The translations under genes and the position numbers were made by a program. A DNA stretch of 64,000 nucleotides from Isoptericola sp044389085. GTDB taxonomy: Bacteria > Actinomycetota > Actinomycetes > Actinomycetales > Cellulomonadaceae. Below are positions 34,742 to 43,351 of this stretch, piece by piece; position 1 is the first letter of the stretch; each line of letters starts with the position of its first letter. The stretch is taken from NCBI RefSeq assembly GCF_044389085.1, contig NZ_JBIRXP010000003.1, forward strand, positions 620,001-684,000, in the 5' to 3' direction. Under the pieces are notes generated by a model. The model searched no databases. It saw only the letters and a program-made list of their open reading frames with translations, and was not told the DNA's origin.

Positions 34742-35692
34742 ATGATCGCGTACCTCGGGCCGGAGGGCACGTTCACCCACGAGGCGGTCCGCCGCTGGGC
34801 GGGGGACGCCGACGTCGCGCAGCAGCCGCTGGCCACGGTCCGCGAGGTGCACGACGCCGTCGCGTCGGGCGCCGCGGACCGCGGCGTCGTGGCGATCGAG
34901 AGCTCCGTGGAGGGCTACGTCGTGCCGTCGCTCGACGCGCTCGTCGGCAGCCCCGACGTGGTCGCCGTCGACGAGGTGGTGCTGGACATCTCGTTCGACG
35001 CCTTCGTGCGGCCCGGCCGCGCGGCCGGGTCCGGCACCGCGGGCCTGCGGGAGGCGACCGCGCACCCGCACGGGCTCGCGCAGTGCACGCGGTTCGTCAC
35101 CGAGCACGGGCTGCTTCCCGTGCCGGCGTCGTCGAACGCCGCGGCGTGCCGGGACCTCGCCGACCACCAGGTCGCGTTCGGCCCGCGGCTGTGCGGGGAG
35201 CTCTACGGGCTGGAGACCCTCGCGACGGGGGTGGAGGACTTCGCGGGCGCGCGCACGCGGTTCGTCGTGCTGTGCCGGCGCGACGACGCCACCGCGGCGT
35301 GGGCGCCGCTGCGCGCGGGGCACGAGACCGAGGCGTGGCGCACCATGCTCGCGGTGACCCCGGTCGTCACGGGTCCTGGCGTGCTGGCACGCGTCACGGC
35401 CGAGTTCGCCGAGCGCGGGGTGAACATGTCGAGCCTCGTGGAGCGGCCGCTGAAGGTGCGCGAGGGGCAGTACGTGTTCGTCGTGACGCTCGACGGCGCC
35501 CCCTGGGAGCCGCAGGTGCGCGACCTGTTCACCGCCCTCCTCGGCGCCGGCGACTCGCTCAAGGTGCTCGGGGCGTTCCCCGTCGCGCCGGGCGGGCCCG
35601 GGCTGGACGGCGTGCTGCCCGACCACGTGCCCACGGGGAGCGTGCTGCGCCAGGACGGCGACGCGGCCGTGGCGCGAGGCCTGCTGTGGTGA
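34742..35692 (+). CDS. pheA: Prephenate dehydratase
   Basis: PheA converts prephenate to phenylpyruvate, the committed step to phenylalanine. The 316-residue protein starts MIAYLGPEGTFTHEAVRRWA and has the family Ser/Glu segment VVAIESSVEGYVVPSLDAL. The catalytic ARTRF motif is at about residues 175-179 and an ACT regulatory domain (GVLARVTAEFAERGVNMSSL) follows. The usual ESRP of the ACT domain reads VERPLK here, which may alter Phe feedback. ATG 34742 has a GAGGAG 9 bases before it. Its stop overlaps the tyrA start by 4 bases (GTGA). Confidence 0.96.
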   Translation: MIAYLGPEGTFTHEAVRRWAGDADVAQQPLATVREVHDAVASGAADRGVVAIESSVEGYVVPSLDALVGSPDVVAVDEVVLDISFDAFVRPGRAAGSGTAGLREATAHPHGLAQCTRFVTEHGLLPVPASSNAAACRDLADHQVAFGPRLCGELYGLETLATGVEDFAGARTRFVVLCRRDDATAAWAPLRAGHETEAWRTMLAVTPVVTGPGVLARVTAEFAERGVNMSSLVERPLKVREGQYVFVVTLDGAPWEPQVRDLFTALLGAGDSLKVLGAFPVAPGGPGLDGVLPDHVPTGSVLRQDGDAAVARGLLW

Positions 35693-36723
35693 GCGGGGCG
35701 GGGGAGCGCGCCGCGGCCGGCCCGGTCGGGGTCGTCGGCCTGGGCCTCGTCGGCGGCTCGCTCGCACGGCTGCTCGCCGCGCGCGGCGTCGACGTCGTCG
35801 CCACGGACGTCGACGCCCGCACCCGCGCCGACGCGCGCGCCGTCGGGCTGCGCGTCGCCGACGACCTGGCGGGCCTGTGCGCCGCGGGCCCCGACGTGGT
35901 CGTGCTCGCCGTCCCGCTGCGGGCCGTGCGCGCGACGGCCGCGGAGCTGGCGCCGCTGCTGGGCGACGACGTGACCGTGACCGACGTCGGCTCCGTGAAG
36001 GGCCCGGTCCGGGCCGCCGTGGCCGCCGCCGGGCTGGGCGACCGGTACGTCGGGGCCCACCCGATGGCGGGCACCGAGCACAGCGGCTTCGCCGCGTCCG
36101 ACGCGGGCCTGCTCGACGGGGCCCCGTGGGCGGTCACCGTGGCGGAGCCCGGTGCGGGCGCGCCCGGCGAGCCGCGGCGGCTCGCGCACGTGCTGCGCCT
36201 GGTGACCGGGCCGCTGGCCGGCACCGCCGCGGTGGTCACGGACGACCGGCACGACGAGGCGGCGGCCCTCGTGAGCCACGTGCCCCACGTCCTGGCCACC
36301 CAGCTCCTCAACGCCGTGGCGGGCGCGCCGGTGCGCGACCTCGCCCTGGGGCTCGCCGCCGGGAGCTTCCGCGACGGCACCCGGGTCGCGCTCACGGACC
36401 CCGCCCGCACCGAGGCGATGGTCACCGAGAACGCCGCATGGGTGGCGCCCGCGCTGCGCAAGGCGGTGCGGGACCTCGAGGTGGTGATCGGCGCGCTGGA
36501 GACCAACGGCTCGCTGCACGACGTCTTCCACGCCGCGGACGACGTCCGCGAGCTGCGTGCCGGCGGACGGGCCCGCCCGAGCGGCCCCGAGGAGCTCCTG
36601 CCGACGGGGTCCGGCGGCACCTGGACGCCCGCGCTGGTCGACGAGCTGGTGGCGCGCTGCACCGCGGGCGCCGTCGTCGTCGGCGTGGACGACGACGCGG
36701 TCCGGGTGCGCGGGCCGCGCTGA
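35689..36723 (+). CDS. tyrA: Prephenate dehydrogenase
   Basis: TyrA oxidises prephenate (or arogenate) with NAD(P) on the way to tyrosine. The 344-residue product has a Rossmann loop GVVGLGLVGGSLARLLAARG (about residues 13-32), the catalytic region VGAHPMAGTEHSGF and the helical dimerisation domain with LVSHVPHVLATQLLNAVAG. The final 60 residues are a small domain with ALVDELVARCTAGAVVVG. It is coupled to pheA by a GTGA overlap. A short palindrome containing its stop codon lies between it and a convergent gene. Confidence 0.95.
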   Translation: MSGAGERAAAGPVGVVGLGLVGGSLARLLAARGVDVVATDVDARTRADARAVGLRVADDLAGLCAAGPDVVVLAVPLRAVRATAAELAPLLGDDVTVTDVGSVKGPVRAAVAAAGLGDRYVGAHPMAGTEHSGFAASDAGLLDGAPWAVTVAEPGAGAPGEPRRLAHVLRLVTGPLAGTAAVVTDDRHDEAAALVSHVPHVLATQLLNAVAGAPVRDLALGLAAGSFRDGTRVALTDPARTEAMVTENAAWVAPALRKAVRDLEVVIGALETNGSLHDVFHAADDVRELRAGGRARPSGPEELLPTGSGGTWTPALVDELVARCTAGAVVVGVDDDAVRVRGPR

Positions 36724-36739
36724 GCGGGCCGCGGCTCAG
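36720..36739. terminator. Short inverted repeat holding both convergent stop codons
   Basis: CTGAGC and GCTCAG form 6-base arms with an 8-base GC-rich centre. The left arm holds the tyrA TGA and the right arm the minus-strand gene's stop. It may act as a weak bidirectional terminator. Confidence 0.3.
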
Positions 36740-37032
36740 TCGTCGCGGGGCCGCCCGCGCCGCGCCGGCCGGGGTGGTACCGGCTTGAGGGCCTCGACGT
36801 CGCCCGCGGCGACGGCCACCTCCGGCAGGCCAGGGGAGCGGTCGGGGCGCACGCGCACGCCGTCGGGGCCGACGACCGTGAGAATGCCCACGACGTCCGC
36901 CCAGCGGGCGCCGGAGGCGGAGGCCTCGGCGGGCGACAGCCGACGGCGCAGGACGACCCGCGCGCCCACCGGCACGCGGAGCCAGGCGGGCGGCGGGACA
37001 GCAGGTGGGACGGCTGACGACGAAGGCACCAC
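36736..37032 (-). CDS. Small SH3-like protein related to the N-terminal part of Rv0428c-type GNATs
   Basis: This 98-residue protein begins VVPSSSAVPPAVPPPAWLRV. The core PVGARVVLRRRLSP...GARWADVVGILTVVGPDGVR has the beta-rich pattern of the small domain that precedes GNAT domains in Rv0428c-like proteins, ending in VEALKPVPPRPARR. Here it stands alone with no GNAT domain. GTG 37032 was chosen because TAGTAT on the minus strand ends 7 bases before it; GTG 37029 is the alternative. It diverges from fdxA and its promoter overlaps that of fdxA. The function is unknown. Confidence 0.65.
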   Translation of the reverse strand: MVPSSSAVPPAVPPPAWLRVPVGARVVLRRRLSPAEASASGARWADVVGILTVVGPDGVRVRPDRSPGLPEVAVAAGDVEALKPVPPRPARRGRPRDD

Positions 37033-37039
37033 GTCAGCG

Positions 37040-37049
37040 ATACTAGAGT
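37040..37049. promoter_or_regulatory. Overlapping divergent -10 boxes for fdxA and the SH3-like gene
   Basis: On the plus strand TAGAGT (37044-37049) fits a -10 for fdxA. On the minus strand TAGTAT (37045-37040) fits a -10 for the SH3-like gene. The two share two bases. Such symmetric elements can be read in either direction by RNA polymerase, so the two genes would compete for one site. Confidence 0.45.
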
Positions 37050-37169
37050 TGGCCGCGCAGGCCCGGCGCCCGCGCCGGTCTGCACCGGAGAAGCACCCAC
37101 GAAGAAGCATCGAGACCCGCGGCCCCGTACGCCGGGCCCGCGTCCTCGTCACCTGGAAGGTAGCCCGCA

Positions 37170-37487
37170 GTGACCTACGTGATCGCTCAGCCGTGCGTCG
37201 ACGTCAAGGACAAGGCGTGCATCGAGGAGTGTCCCGTGGACTGCATCTACGAGGGCTCGCGCTCCCTGTACATCCACCCCGACGAGTGCGTGGACTGCGG
37301 CGCCTGCGAGCCGGTGTGCCCGGTCGAGGCCATCTACTACGAGGACGACGTCCCCGAGCAGTGGAAGGACTACTACCGCGCCAACGTCGAGTTCTTCGAC
37401 GACCTCGGGTCGCCGGGCGGCGCCGCGAAGATGGGGCTCATCGAGAAGGACGACCCCATGATCGCCGGCCTGCCGCCCCAGGCCTGA
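37170..37487 (+). CDS. fdxA: Seven-iron ferredoxin
   Basis: This 105-residue cytoplasmic electron carrier has two cluster-binding segments: Cys9 with CIEECPVDC (residues 17-25) for the 3Fe-4S side, and CVDCGACEPVCPVEA for the 4Fe-4S side. The C-terminal extension YYRANVEFFDDLGSPGGAAK is typical of the actinobacterial FdxA group. GTG 37170 has a GGAAGG at 37154-37159. The stop shares one base with the dapC start (TGATG), and this ferredoxin-dapC pairing is common in actinobacteria. The electron donor and acceptor are not shown by the sequence. Confidence 0.95.
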   Translation: MTYVIAQPCVDVKDKACIEECPVDCIYEGSRSLYIHPDECVDCGACEPVCPVEAIYYEDDVPEQWKDYYRANVEFFDDLGSPGGAAKMGLIEKDDPMIAGLPPQA

Positions 37488-38638
37488 TGGGGTTCGCCGA
37501 CCTCAGCGACCTGCCCTATCCCTGGGACACGCTCGAGGACGTGCGGGCCACCGCCCGTGCGCACCCCGGCGGCGTGGTGGACCTGTCGATCGGCACCCCG
37601 GTCGACCCGACCCCGCAGGTGGTGCGCGACGCGCTCGCCGCGGCGTCGGACGCCCACGGCTACCCGCTCACGCACGGCACGCCCGCCCTCCGGGAGGCGG
37701 TGACGGGCTGGTTCGCCCGCCGTCGCGGCGTGCCCGGGCTCGACCCGGACGCCGTGCTGCCCACGGTCGGCTCCAAGGAGCTGGTCGGCCTGCTCCCGTC
37801 GCTGCTGCGCCTCGGCCCCGGCGACGTGGTCGTGCACCCGGCGATCGCCTACCCCACGTACGACGTCGGCGCGCGTCTCGCCGGGGCCACGCCGCTCGCT
37901 ACCGACGACGTCGACGCGTGGGCCGGCCGCCGCGACGTCCGCCTCGTGTGGGTCAACTCGCCGGGGAACCCGACCGGCCGCGTCGCGGACGTCGCGCACC
38001 TGCGCCGCGTGGTGGAGGCCGCCCGCGGGACCGGCGCCGTCGTCGTGGGCGACGAGTGCTACGCCGAGCTGCCGTGGGCGGACGCCTGGGTGGGTGACGG
38101 CGGTGTCTCCCGCGTGCCGAGCCTGCTCGACCCGCGGGTCACCGGGGGCAGCACCGAGGGCCTGCTCGTCGCGTACTCCCTGTCGAAGCAGTCCAACGTG
38201 GCCGGGTACCGTGCCGCGTTCGTGGCCGGCGACCCGACCCTGGTGGCCGGGCTCCTGGCCACCCGCAAGCACCTCGGGATGATCGTGCCCGCCCCGGTCC
38301 AGGCCGCCATGACCGCGGCGCTGGGGGACGACGCCCACGTCGCGGCGCAGCGCGAGGTCTACCGGCGCCGTCGCACCGGGCTCCTCGGGGCGCTCGAGGC
38401 GGCCGGCTTCGTCGTCGACGGCTCCGAGGCCGGCCTGTACCTCTGGGCCCGCCCGGCGGACGGGTCGCCGCTCGCGGGCGCGACGTCGCGGGACCTCGCG
38501 GCGTGGTTCGCCGACCGGGGCATCCTCGTGGGCCCGGGGGAGTTCTACGGGGAGGCGGGGCGGCGGCACGTCCGGGTGGCGCTCACCGCGACCGACGACT
38601 CCGTGGCCGAGGGTGTGGCGCGCATCACAACTCTGTGA
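37487..38638 (+). CDS. dapC: Succinyldiaminopimelate aminotransferase
   Basis: DapC transfers an amino group from glutamate to N-succinyl-2-amino-6-ketopimelate in the succinylase route to diaminopimelate and lysine. The 383-residue class I/II aminotransferase has VDLSIGTPVDPTPQVVRDAL near the N-terminus, WVNSPGNPTGRVADVAHL, and the PLP lysine in AYSLSKQSNVAGYRAAF. ATG 37487 overlaps the fdxA stop by one base. dapD and dapE lie about 2.5-3.5 kb downstream, past gltA. Confidence 0.93.
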   Translation: MGFADLSDLPYPWDTLEDVRATARAHPGGVVDLSIGTPVDPTPQVVRDALAAASDAHGYPLTHGTPALREAVTGWFARRRGVPGLDPDAVLPTVGSKELVGLLPSLLRLGPGDVVVHPAIAYPTYDVGARLAGATPLATDDVDAWAGRRDVRLVWVNSPGNPTGRVADVAHLRRVVEAARGTGAVVVGDECYAELPWADAWVGDGGVSRVPSLLDPRVTGGSTEGLLVAYSLSKQSNVAGYRAAFVAGDPTLVAGLLATRKHLGMIVPAPVQAAMTAALGDDAHVAAQREVYRRRRTGLLGALEAAGFVVDGSEAGLYLWARPADGSPLAGATSRDLAAWFADRGILVGPGEFYGEAGRRHVRVALTATDDSVAEGVARITTL

Positions 38639-38668
38639 CCTGGCGGATGGCTGCGGCTGGGCGAGGGA

Positions 38669-38698
38669 TTGGATCACCTTGGTGTTGGGGGGTAGGTT
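38669..38698 (+). promoter_or_regulatory. Candidate gltA promoter
   Basis: TTGGAT (38669-38674) and TAGGTT (38693-38698) are separated by 18 bases, a good housekeeping layout. The resulting leader to ATG 38832 is about 125 bases. Confidence 0.6.
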
Positions 38699-38831
38699 CG
38701 ACCGCAGGCCGAGGTAGCCCTGGAGGATGCCACGGCCGGCGTGCCCCGGGCCGCCCCCGTCCCAGAGTCACGAGTCACGCGCCCACCGGTCCCGTCGTCG
38801 GGAGTCGGCAGGCCCGTCACGGAAGGAAGAC

Positions 38832-40154
38832 ATGACGTCCACCACGCCTGCCGCAGGCACCACGGGCGACTCCGCCTCGGTCGAGCTCGTCGTCGACGGC
38901 ACCGCTCGACAGCTGCCCGTCGTCCCGGCCACGGAGGGCAACGACGGCATCGTCGTGTCGTCCCTGCTGAGGGACACCGGGCTCGTCACCGTCGACCCCG
39001 GCTTCACCAACACCGCGTCCTGCCAGTCGGAGATCACGTACATCGACGGCGACCAGGGCATCCTGCGCTACCGCGGGTACCCCATCGAGCAGCTGGCCGA
39101 CTCGTCCACCTTCCTCGAGGTGGCCTACCTGCTGATCCACGGCGAGCTGCCGTCGCCGGCGGACCTGACGGCGTTCGAGGAGCGCGTCAACCGGCACACG
39201 CTGGTGCCGGAGGGCTTCCGCGCCTTCCTGTCGTCGTTCCCGCGCGGCGGGCACCCGATGTCGATCCTGGCCTCGGCGGTCAACGCGCTCGCGACGTACT
39301 ACCCCGAGTCGCTGGACCCGCACGACCCGGAGGCCGTCGAGCTCGCCACCGTGCTGATCCTCGCGAAGATCCGCACCATCACCTCGTACCTGCACCGCGC
39401 GACGCGCGACGAGCCGCTCATGTACCCGGACTACGCCCGCGGCTACGTGGACGACTTCCTGCGCATGACGTTCTCGCGGCCGTACGAGCAGTGGGAGTCC
39501 GACCCGGTGCTCGTGTCCGCCATGGACAAGCTCCTCATCCTGCACGCGGACCACGAGCAGAACTGCTCCACCTCCACCGTGCGCATCGTCGGCTCGTCGA
39601 ACGCCACGCTGTACGCGTCGGTCGCCGCCGGCATCAACGCGCTGTCGGGCCCGTCGCACGGCGGCGCCAACGAGGCCGTGCTCACCATGCTGGAGAGCAT
39701 CCGCGCGGGCGACGACTCCGTCGAGACCTTCATGAAGAAGGTCAAGAACAAGGAGGCCGGTGTCCGGCTCATGGGCTTCGGCCACCGCGTGTACAAGAGC
39801 TACGACCCGCGCGCCGCGATCGTGAAGAAGCACGCGGACGCCGTGCTCGGCCAGCTCGGCGCCAAGGACGAGCTGCTCGACATCGCCCGCGGCCTCGAGG
39901 AGATCGCGCTCAACGACGACTACTTCGTCGAGCGCAAGCTCTACCCGAACGTGGACTTCTACACGGGCCTCATCTACAAGGCGATGGGCTTCTCCCCGGC
40001 GATGTTCACGCCGCTGTTCGCGCTCGGCCGCATGCCCGGCTGGATCGCCCAGTGGCGCGAGATGATGAACGACCCGCAGACCAAGATCGGCCGCCCGCGG
40101 CAGGTCTACACCGGTCCGGGCGAGCGCGACTACGTGCCGCTCGAGCAGCGCTGA
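38832..40154 (+). CDS. gltA: Citrate synthase
   Basis: GltA condenses oxaloacetate and acetyl-CoA to citrate. The 440-residue protein has the catalytic His in GPSHGGANEAV, another in GFGHRVYKSYDPR and the Asp in YPNVDFYTGLIY. The N-terminal beta domain (VVDGTARQLPVVPATEGNDG) is the type II, hexameric form. ATG 38832 follows GGAAGGAAG. It lies alone between dapC and a convergent transglycosylase-like gene. Strong C-ending codon bias suggests high expression. Confidence 0.97.
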   Translation: MTSTTPAAGTTGDSASVELVVDGTARQLPVVPATEGNDGIVVSSLLRDTGLVTVDPGFTNTASCQSEITYIDGDQGILRYRGYPIEQLADSSTFLEVAYLLIHGELPSPADLTAFEERVNRHTLVPEGFRAFLSSFPRGGHPMSILASAVNALATYYPESLDPHDPEAVELATVLILAKIRTITSYLHRATRDEPLMYPDYARGYVDDFLRMTFSRPYEQWESDPVLVSAMDKLLILHADHEQNCSTSTVRIVGSSNATLYASVAAGINALSGPSHGGANEAVLTMLESIRAGDDSVETFMKKVKNKEAGVRLMGFGHRVYKSYDPRAAIVKKHADAVLGQLGAKDELLDIARGLEEIALNDDYFVERKLYPNVDFYTGLIYKAMGFSPAMFTPLFALGRMPGWIAQWREMMNDPQTKIGRPRQVYTGPGERDYVPLEQR

Positions 40155-40175
40155 GGCCTCGCCTCACCCCGCACA

Positions 40176-40192
40176 CCGACGCCGGCCGTCGG
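40176..40192. terminator. Small hairpin between convergent gltA and the transglycosylase-like gene
   Basis: CCGACG and CGTCGG form a 6-base stem with a 5-base loop, 21 bases after the gltA stop. It is weak compared with the other terminators here. Confidence 0.35.
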
Positions 40193-40201
40193 CCCACGCC
40201 C

Positions 40202-40229
40202 AGGACGATCACGACAGGACGATCGTCAC
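40202..40229. repeat. 14-base imperfect tandem repeat spanning a stop codon
   Basis: AGGACGATCACGAC is followed directly by AGGACGATCGTCAC; the first nine bases match exactly. The stop codon of the minus-strand transglycosylase-like gene (40209-40211) lies in the first copy. Confidence 0.5.
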
Positions 40230-41123
40230 CTGGCCGTCGGGCCGACGGTCGTCGTCGTCCATGACCGTCCACTCCCCGCGCTCGCGTGTCCACGTCCGCT
40301 CGCCCGCCGCGACCTCCTGCGCCCCGGTGGCGGACGCCGTCGCGACGGCCCAGTGGGCGACGGCCCAGGTGGCGAGCTCGCCGTCGAGCGGCACCGCGGT
40401 GGCGTCCACGACGACGGTACGGGCCCCGGCGTCGGACGTGTCGGACCGCAAGGCTTCGGCGGGCAGGCCGAGGTCGCGGGCCGCGCGCTCGGTGAGCAGG
40501 GCCTCGGCGGCGGCGCCGGACGGCGCGTCGTCCTCGTCGGTGGGCGGCAGGTCGCAGGTGATCGCGCCCGGGGAGTGTCCCGTGAGCGCCGACGCCCAGG
40601 CTCGCGACCGCGTCTCGTGCTGCGCGTACGCCTCGGGGAACGCCGAGCGCTGCACCGCCTGCGCGGCGACGGTGACCTCCAGGTCCTCGTAGCCGTCGAT
40701 CTCGACGAGCCCGTCGTAGAACTTCCCGGTGGAGTAGACGGGGTCCATGATCTCGTCGACGGTGCCCCAGCCCTGCGAGGGGCGCTGCTGGAAGAGCCCC
40801 ACCGAGTCCCGGTCGCCGTAGTCGATGTTGACCAGCCGGGACTCCTGCAGCGCGGTCGCGAGCCCGATGGTCGCCGCGCGGCCGGGGAGCCCGCGCTGCA
40901 CGGCCGTGCCGACGATCAGGGCGGCGTTGTCCGCCTGGACGGGCGTGAGGTACCAGGACGTGCCGTCCAGCTCGGCCGCGCACCGCTGCACGGAGGGGGT
41001 GTCGAGCCGGTCGAGGAAGACGACCACCCCGGCCGTCGCTCCCGCGCCGACGACGAGGACCGCGGCGACGGCGGCGCCGGTCGCCCGGCGCCGCCGCCTG
41101 CGTCGGCCTCCTCGGCCGGGCAC
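40209..41123 (-). CDS. Membrane-anchored transglycosylase-like protein
   Basis: This 304-residue protein starts with an Arg-rich segment and one membrane span (about residues 12-36, TGAAVAAVLVVGAGATAGVV), so most of it is outside the membrane. The region ATIGLATALQESRLVNIDYG and RDSVGLFQQRPSQGWGTVDE, with the Glu in ALQESR, resembles lysozyme-like transglycosylase domains of actinobacteria. That Glu is the likely catalytic residue. The C-terminal 120 residues show no motif I know. GTG 41123 starts one base after the dapD stop on the same strand, so it may be co-transcribed with dapD. The peptidoglycan link is inferred. Confidence 0.72.
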   Translation of the reverse strand: MPGRGGRRRRRRRATGAAVAAVLVVGAGATAGVVVFLDRLDTPSVQRCAAELDGTSWYLTPVQADNAALIVGTAVQRGLPGRAATIGLATALQESRLVNIDYGDRDSVGLFQQRPSQGWGTVDEIMDPVYSTGKFYDGLVEIDGYEDLEVTVAAQAVQRSAFPEAYAQHETRSRAWASALTGHSPGAITCDLPPTDEDDAPSGAAAEALLTERAARDLGLPAEALRSDTSDAGARTVVVDATAVPLDGELATWAVAHWAVATASATGAQEVAAGERTWTRERGEWTVMDDDDRRPDGQVTIVLS

Positions 41124-41124
41124 G

Positions 41125-42093
41125 TCAGTTCGCGTGCAGCGCGGCGTTGAGCTCGATGCCCACGCCGCCCCGCTCCAGCACCTCGACCGTGCCGGTGCGC
41201 GAGTTGCGGCGGAACAGCAGGTTGTCGCGGCCGGCGAGGTCGCGGGCCTTGACCACCAGGGGGTCGCCGTCCGCGCCCATCTCGCCCAGCACCGTGACCT
41301 TGGTGCCCGCGGTGAGGTACAGGCCCGCCTCGACCACGCAGTCGTCGCCGAGGGGGATGCCGAGGCCGGCGTTGGCGCCCAGCAGCGACCGCTCGCCCAC
41401 GCTGATGACCTCCTTGCCGCCGCCGGACAGGGTGCCCATGATGGACGCGCCGCCGCCGACGTCGGACCCGTCGCCCACGACGACCCCGGCCGAGATGCGC
41501 CCCTCGACCATGGAAGCGCCGAGCGTGCCGGCGTTGAAGTTCACGAAGCCCTCGTGCATGACCGTGGTGCCGGACGCGAGGTGCGCGCCCAGGCGCACGC
41601 GGTCGGCGTCGGCGATGCGCACGCCGGCGGGGACGACGTAGTCGACCATGCGGGGGAACTTGTCGATCCCGTACACGGTGACGGCGCGGCCCGTGTCGGC
41701 GCGCAGGCGCAGGCGGGTGGCCTCGAAGCCCTCGACGGCGCACGGGCCGTGCGACGTCCACACCACGTTGGTCAGCACGCCGAAGAGCCCGTCGAGGTTG
41801 ACGCCGTGGGGCTGGACCAGCCGGTGCGAGAGCAGGTGCAGGCGCAGGTAGGCGTCGGCCGTGTCCGCGGGGGCGGCGTCGAGGTCGATCACGGTGCGCA
41901 CGACGACGACGTCCACGCGGCGTGCGTCGTCCCGCTCCGTGAGGGCGTCGAGCTCGGCAGGGATGTCGACGTCGGTCTGGGGCGGCGCGCCCAGCACGGG
42001 GCTGGGGTACCAGACGTCCAGCGTCGTGCCGTCGTCGGCGACCGTGGCGAGACCGAGGCCCCAGGCGGGGCGGGAGGAGGCAGGCGTCGTCAT
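41125..42093 (-). CDS. dapD: Tetrahydrodipicolinate N-succinyltransferase
   Basis: DapD succinylates tetrahydrodipicolinate in lysine synthesis. The 322-residue protein has the left-handed beta-helix repeats seen in GAHLASGTTVMHEGFVNFNA and EGRISAGVVVGDGSDVGGG, and the segment LGANAGLGIPLGDDCVVEAG. The length and N-terminal extension fit the actinobacterial DapD form. ATG 42093 has a TACGCT -10 candidate on the minus strand ending 7 bases before it. It is divergent from dapE. Confidence 0.95.
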   Translation of the reverse strand: MTTPASSRPAWGLGLATVADDGTTLDVWYPSPVLGAPPQTDVDIPAELDALTERDDARRVDVVVVRTVIDLDAAPADTADAYLRLHLLSHRLVQPHGVNLDGLFGVLTNVVWTSHGPCAVEGFEATRLRLRADTGRAVTVYGIDKFPRMVDYVVPAGVRIADADRVRLGAHLASGTTVMHEGFVNFNAGTLGASMVEGRISAGVVVGDGSDVGGGASIMGTLSGGGKEVISVGERSLLGANAGLGIPLGDDCVVEAGLYLTAGTKVTVLGEMGADGDPLVVKARDLAGRDNLLFRRNSRTGTVEVLERGGVGIELNAALHAN

Positions 42094-42100
42094 GCGGCCC

Positions 42101-42106
42101 AGCGTA
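42101..42106 (-). promoter_or_regulatory. Candidate -10 box of dapD (leaderless)
   Basis: On the minus strand TACGCT fits TANNNT and ends 7 bases before the dapD ATG. The dapE start is only 41 bases away from the dapD start, so the two promoters must overlap. Confidence 0.5.
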
Positions 42107-42133
42107 ATGGGCACGTCTGCCACGATGGTGCGC

Positions 42134-43351
42134 GTGACCACGGACCGCACCGCCCCTGCACGCGACGCCCTCGACAGCCCCCGGAGCGAGCCCTCGCTGG
42201 ACCACCTCCTCGACCCGGCCGACGTCGGCGCGTCCGACCTCGTGGACCTGCTCGCGGCGATCTGCGACGTGCCGTCCGTCTCGGGGGACGAGGCCGCCCT
42301 CGCGGACGCCGTCGAGCGGGTGCTGCGCGCCCAGCCCCACCTCGACGTGCTGCGCGACGGCGACGCCCTCGTCGCCCGCACGCGCCTCGGCCGCGACCGG
42401 CGCGTGGTGCTCGCGGGCCACCTCGACACCGTGCCGCTCACCGACCCGCCGAACCTCCCCACCCGCCTCGAGACCGCGCCGGACGGCACGGTCGAGATGT
42501 GGGGCCGGGGCACCGTGGACATGAAGGGCGGCGTGGCGATCATGCTCGCGCTCGCCGTCGAGCTGGGTCGCCCGGGCCTCGAGCCCGCCCACGACCTCAC
42601 GTACGTCTTCTACGACCACGAGGAGGTCGAGGCGTCGCTCAGCGGGCTCGGCCGCCTGGTGCGCCACCACCCGGAGGCGCTGCAGGGGGACTTCGCGATC
42701 CTGGGCGAGTCCAGCAACAACGGCATCGAGGGCGGCTGCAACGGGACGCTGCGCGTCGAGGTCCGCACCCACGGCGTCGCCGCGCACTCCGCCCGCGCCT
42801 GGGCCGGGGTGAACGCGATCCACGCGGCGGCGCCGGTGCTCGACCGCCTGGCGGCGTACGAGGCGCGGGACGTCGAGGTCGACGGCCTGGTCTACCGCGA
42901 GAGCCTGGGCGCCGTCGGCATCCGCGGCGGCATCGCGGGCAACGTGGTGCCGGACGCGTGCACCGTCACCGTCAACTACCGCTTCGCGCCGTCGCAGGGC
43001 GTCGCCGAGGCCGAGGCGCACCTGCGCGAGCTGTTCGAGGGGTTCGAGGTGGTCGTCACGGACGCCGCGCCCGGCGCCCGCCCCGGCCTGGACGACCCGC
43101 TGGTGGCCGACTTCGCCGCCGCGGTGCAGGCCGCGACGGGCACCGCCCCGACGCCCAAGTACGGCTGGACCGACGTCGCGCGGTTCGCCGAGCTCGGCAT
43201 CCCGGCGGTGAACTTCGGCCCGGGCGACCCGGTGCTGGCCCACAAGGACGACGAGCGGCTGCCCGTGGCCCGGCTCGCGGTGGGCCGCGACGCCCTGCGC
43301 GCCTGGCTGCTCGGCGCGCCGGCCGGTGGCGTGGTTAGTCTCGAGGCATGA
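42134..43351 (+). CDS. dapE: Succinyl-diaminopimelate desuccinylase
   Basis: DapE removes succinate from N-succinyl-LL-diaminopimelate. The 405-residue M20 metallopeptidase-fold protein has the metal motif GHLDTVPLTD (about residues 97-106), the bridging region WGRGTVDMKGGVAIM, and the catalytic DHEEVEASLSGLG. NFGPGDPVLAHKDDER near the C-terminus supplies the last ligand His. GTG 42134 is preferred to ATG 42125 because CACGAT ends 7 bases before it; both are in frame. The stop overlaps the LOG gene by 4 bases. Confidence 0.93.
   Translation: MTTDRTAPARDALDSPRSEPSLDHLLDPADVGASDLVDLLAAICDVPSVSGDEAALADAVERVLRAQPHLDVLRDGDALVARTRLGRDRRVVLAGHLDTVPLTDPPNLPTRLETAPDGTVEMWGRGTVDMKGGVAIMLALAVELGRPGLEPAHDLTYVFYDHEEVEASLSGLGRLVRHHPEALQGDFAILGESSNNGIEGGCNGTLRVEVRTHGVAAHSARAWAGVNAIHAAAPVLDRLAAYEARDVEVDGLVYRESLGAVGIRGGIAGNVVPDACTVTVNYRFAPSQGVAEAEAHLRELFEGFEVVVTDAAPGARPGLDDPLVADFAAAVQAATGTAPTPKYGWTDVARFAELGIPAVNFGPGDPVLAHKDDERLPVARLAVGRDALRAWLLGAPAGGVVSLEA
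43336..43341 (+). promoter_or_regulatory. Candidate -10 box of the LOG gene, inside dapE
   Basis: TAGTCT fits TANNNT and ends 6 bases before ATG 43348, in the last codons of dapE. The LOG and folP2 genes could thus be transcribed separately from dapE. Confidence 0.45.
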
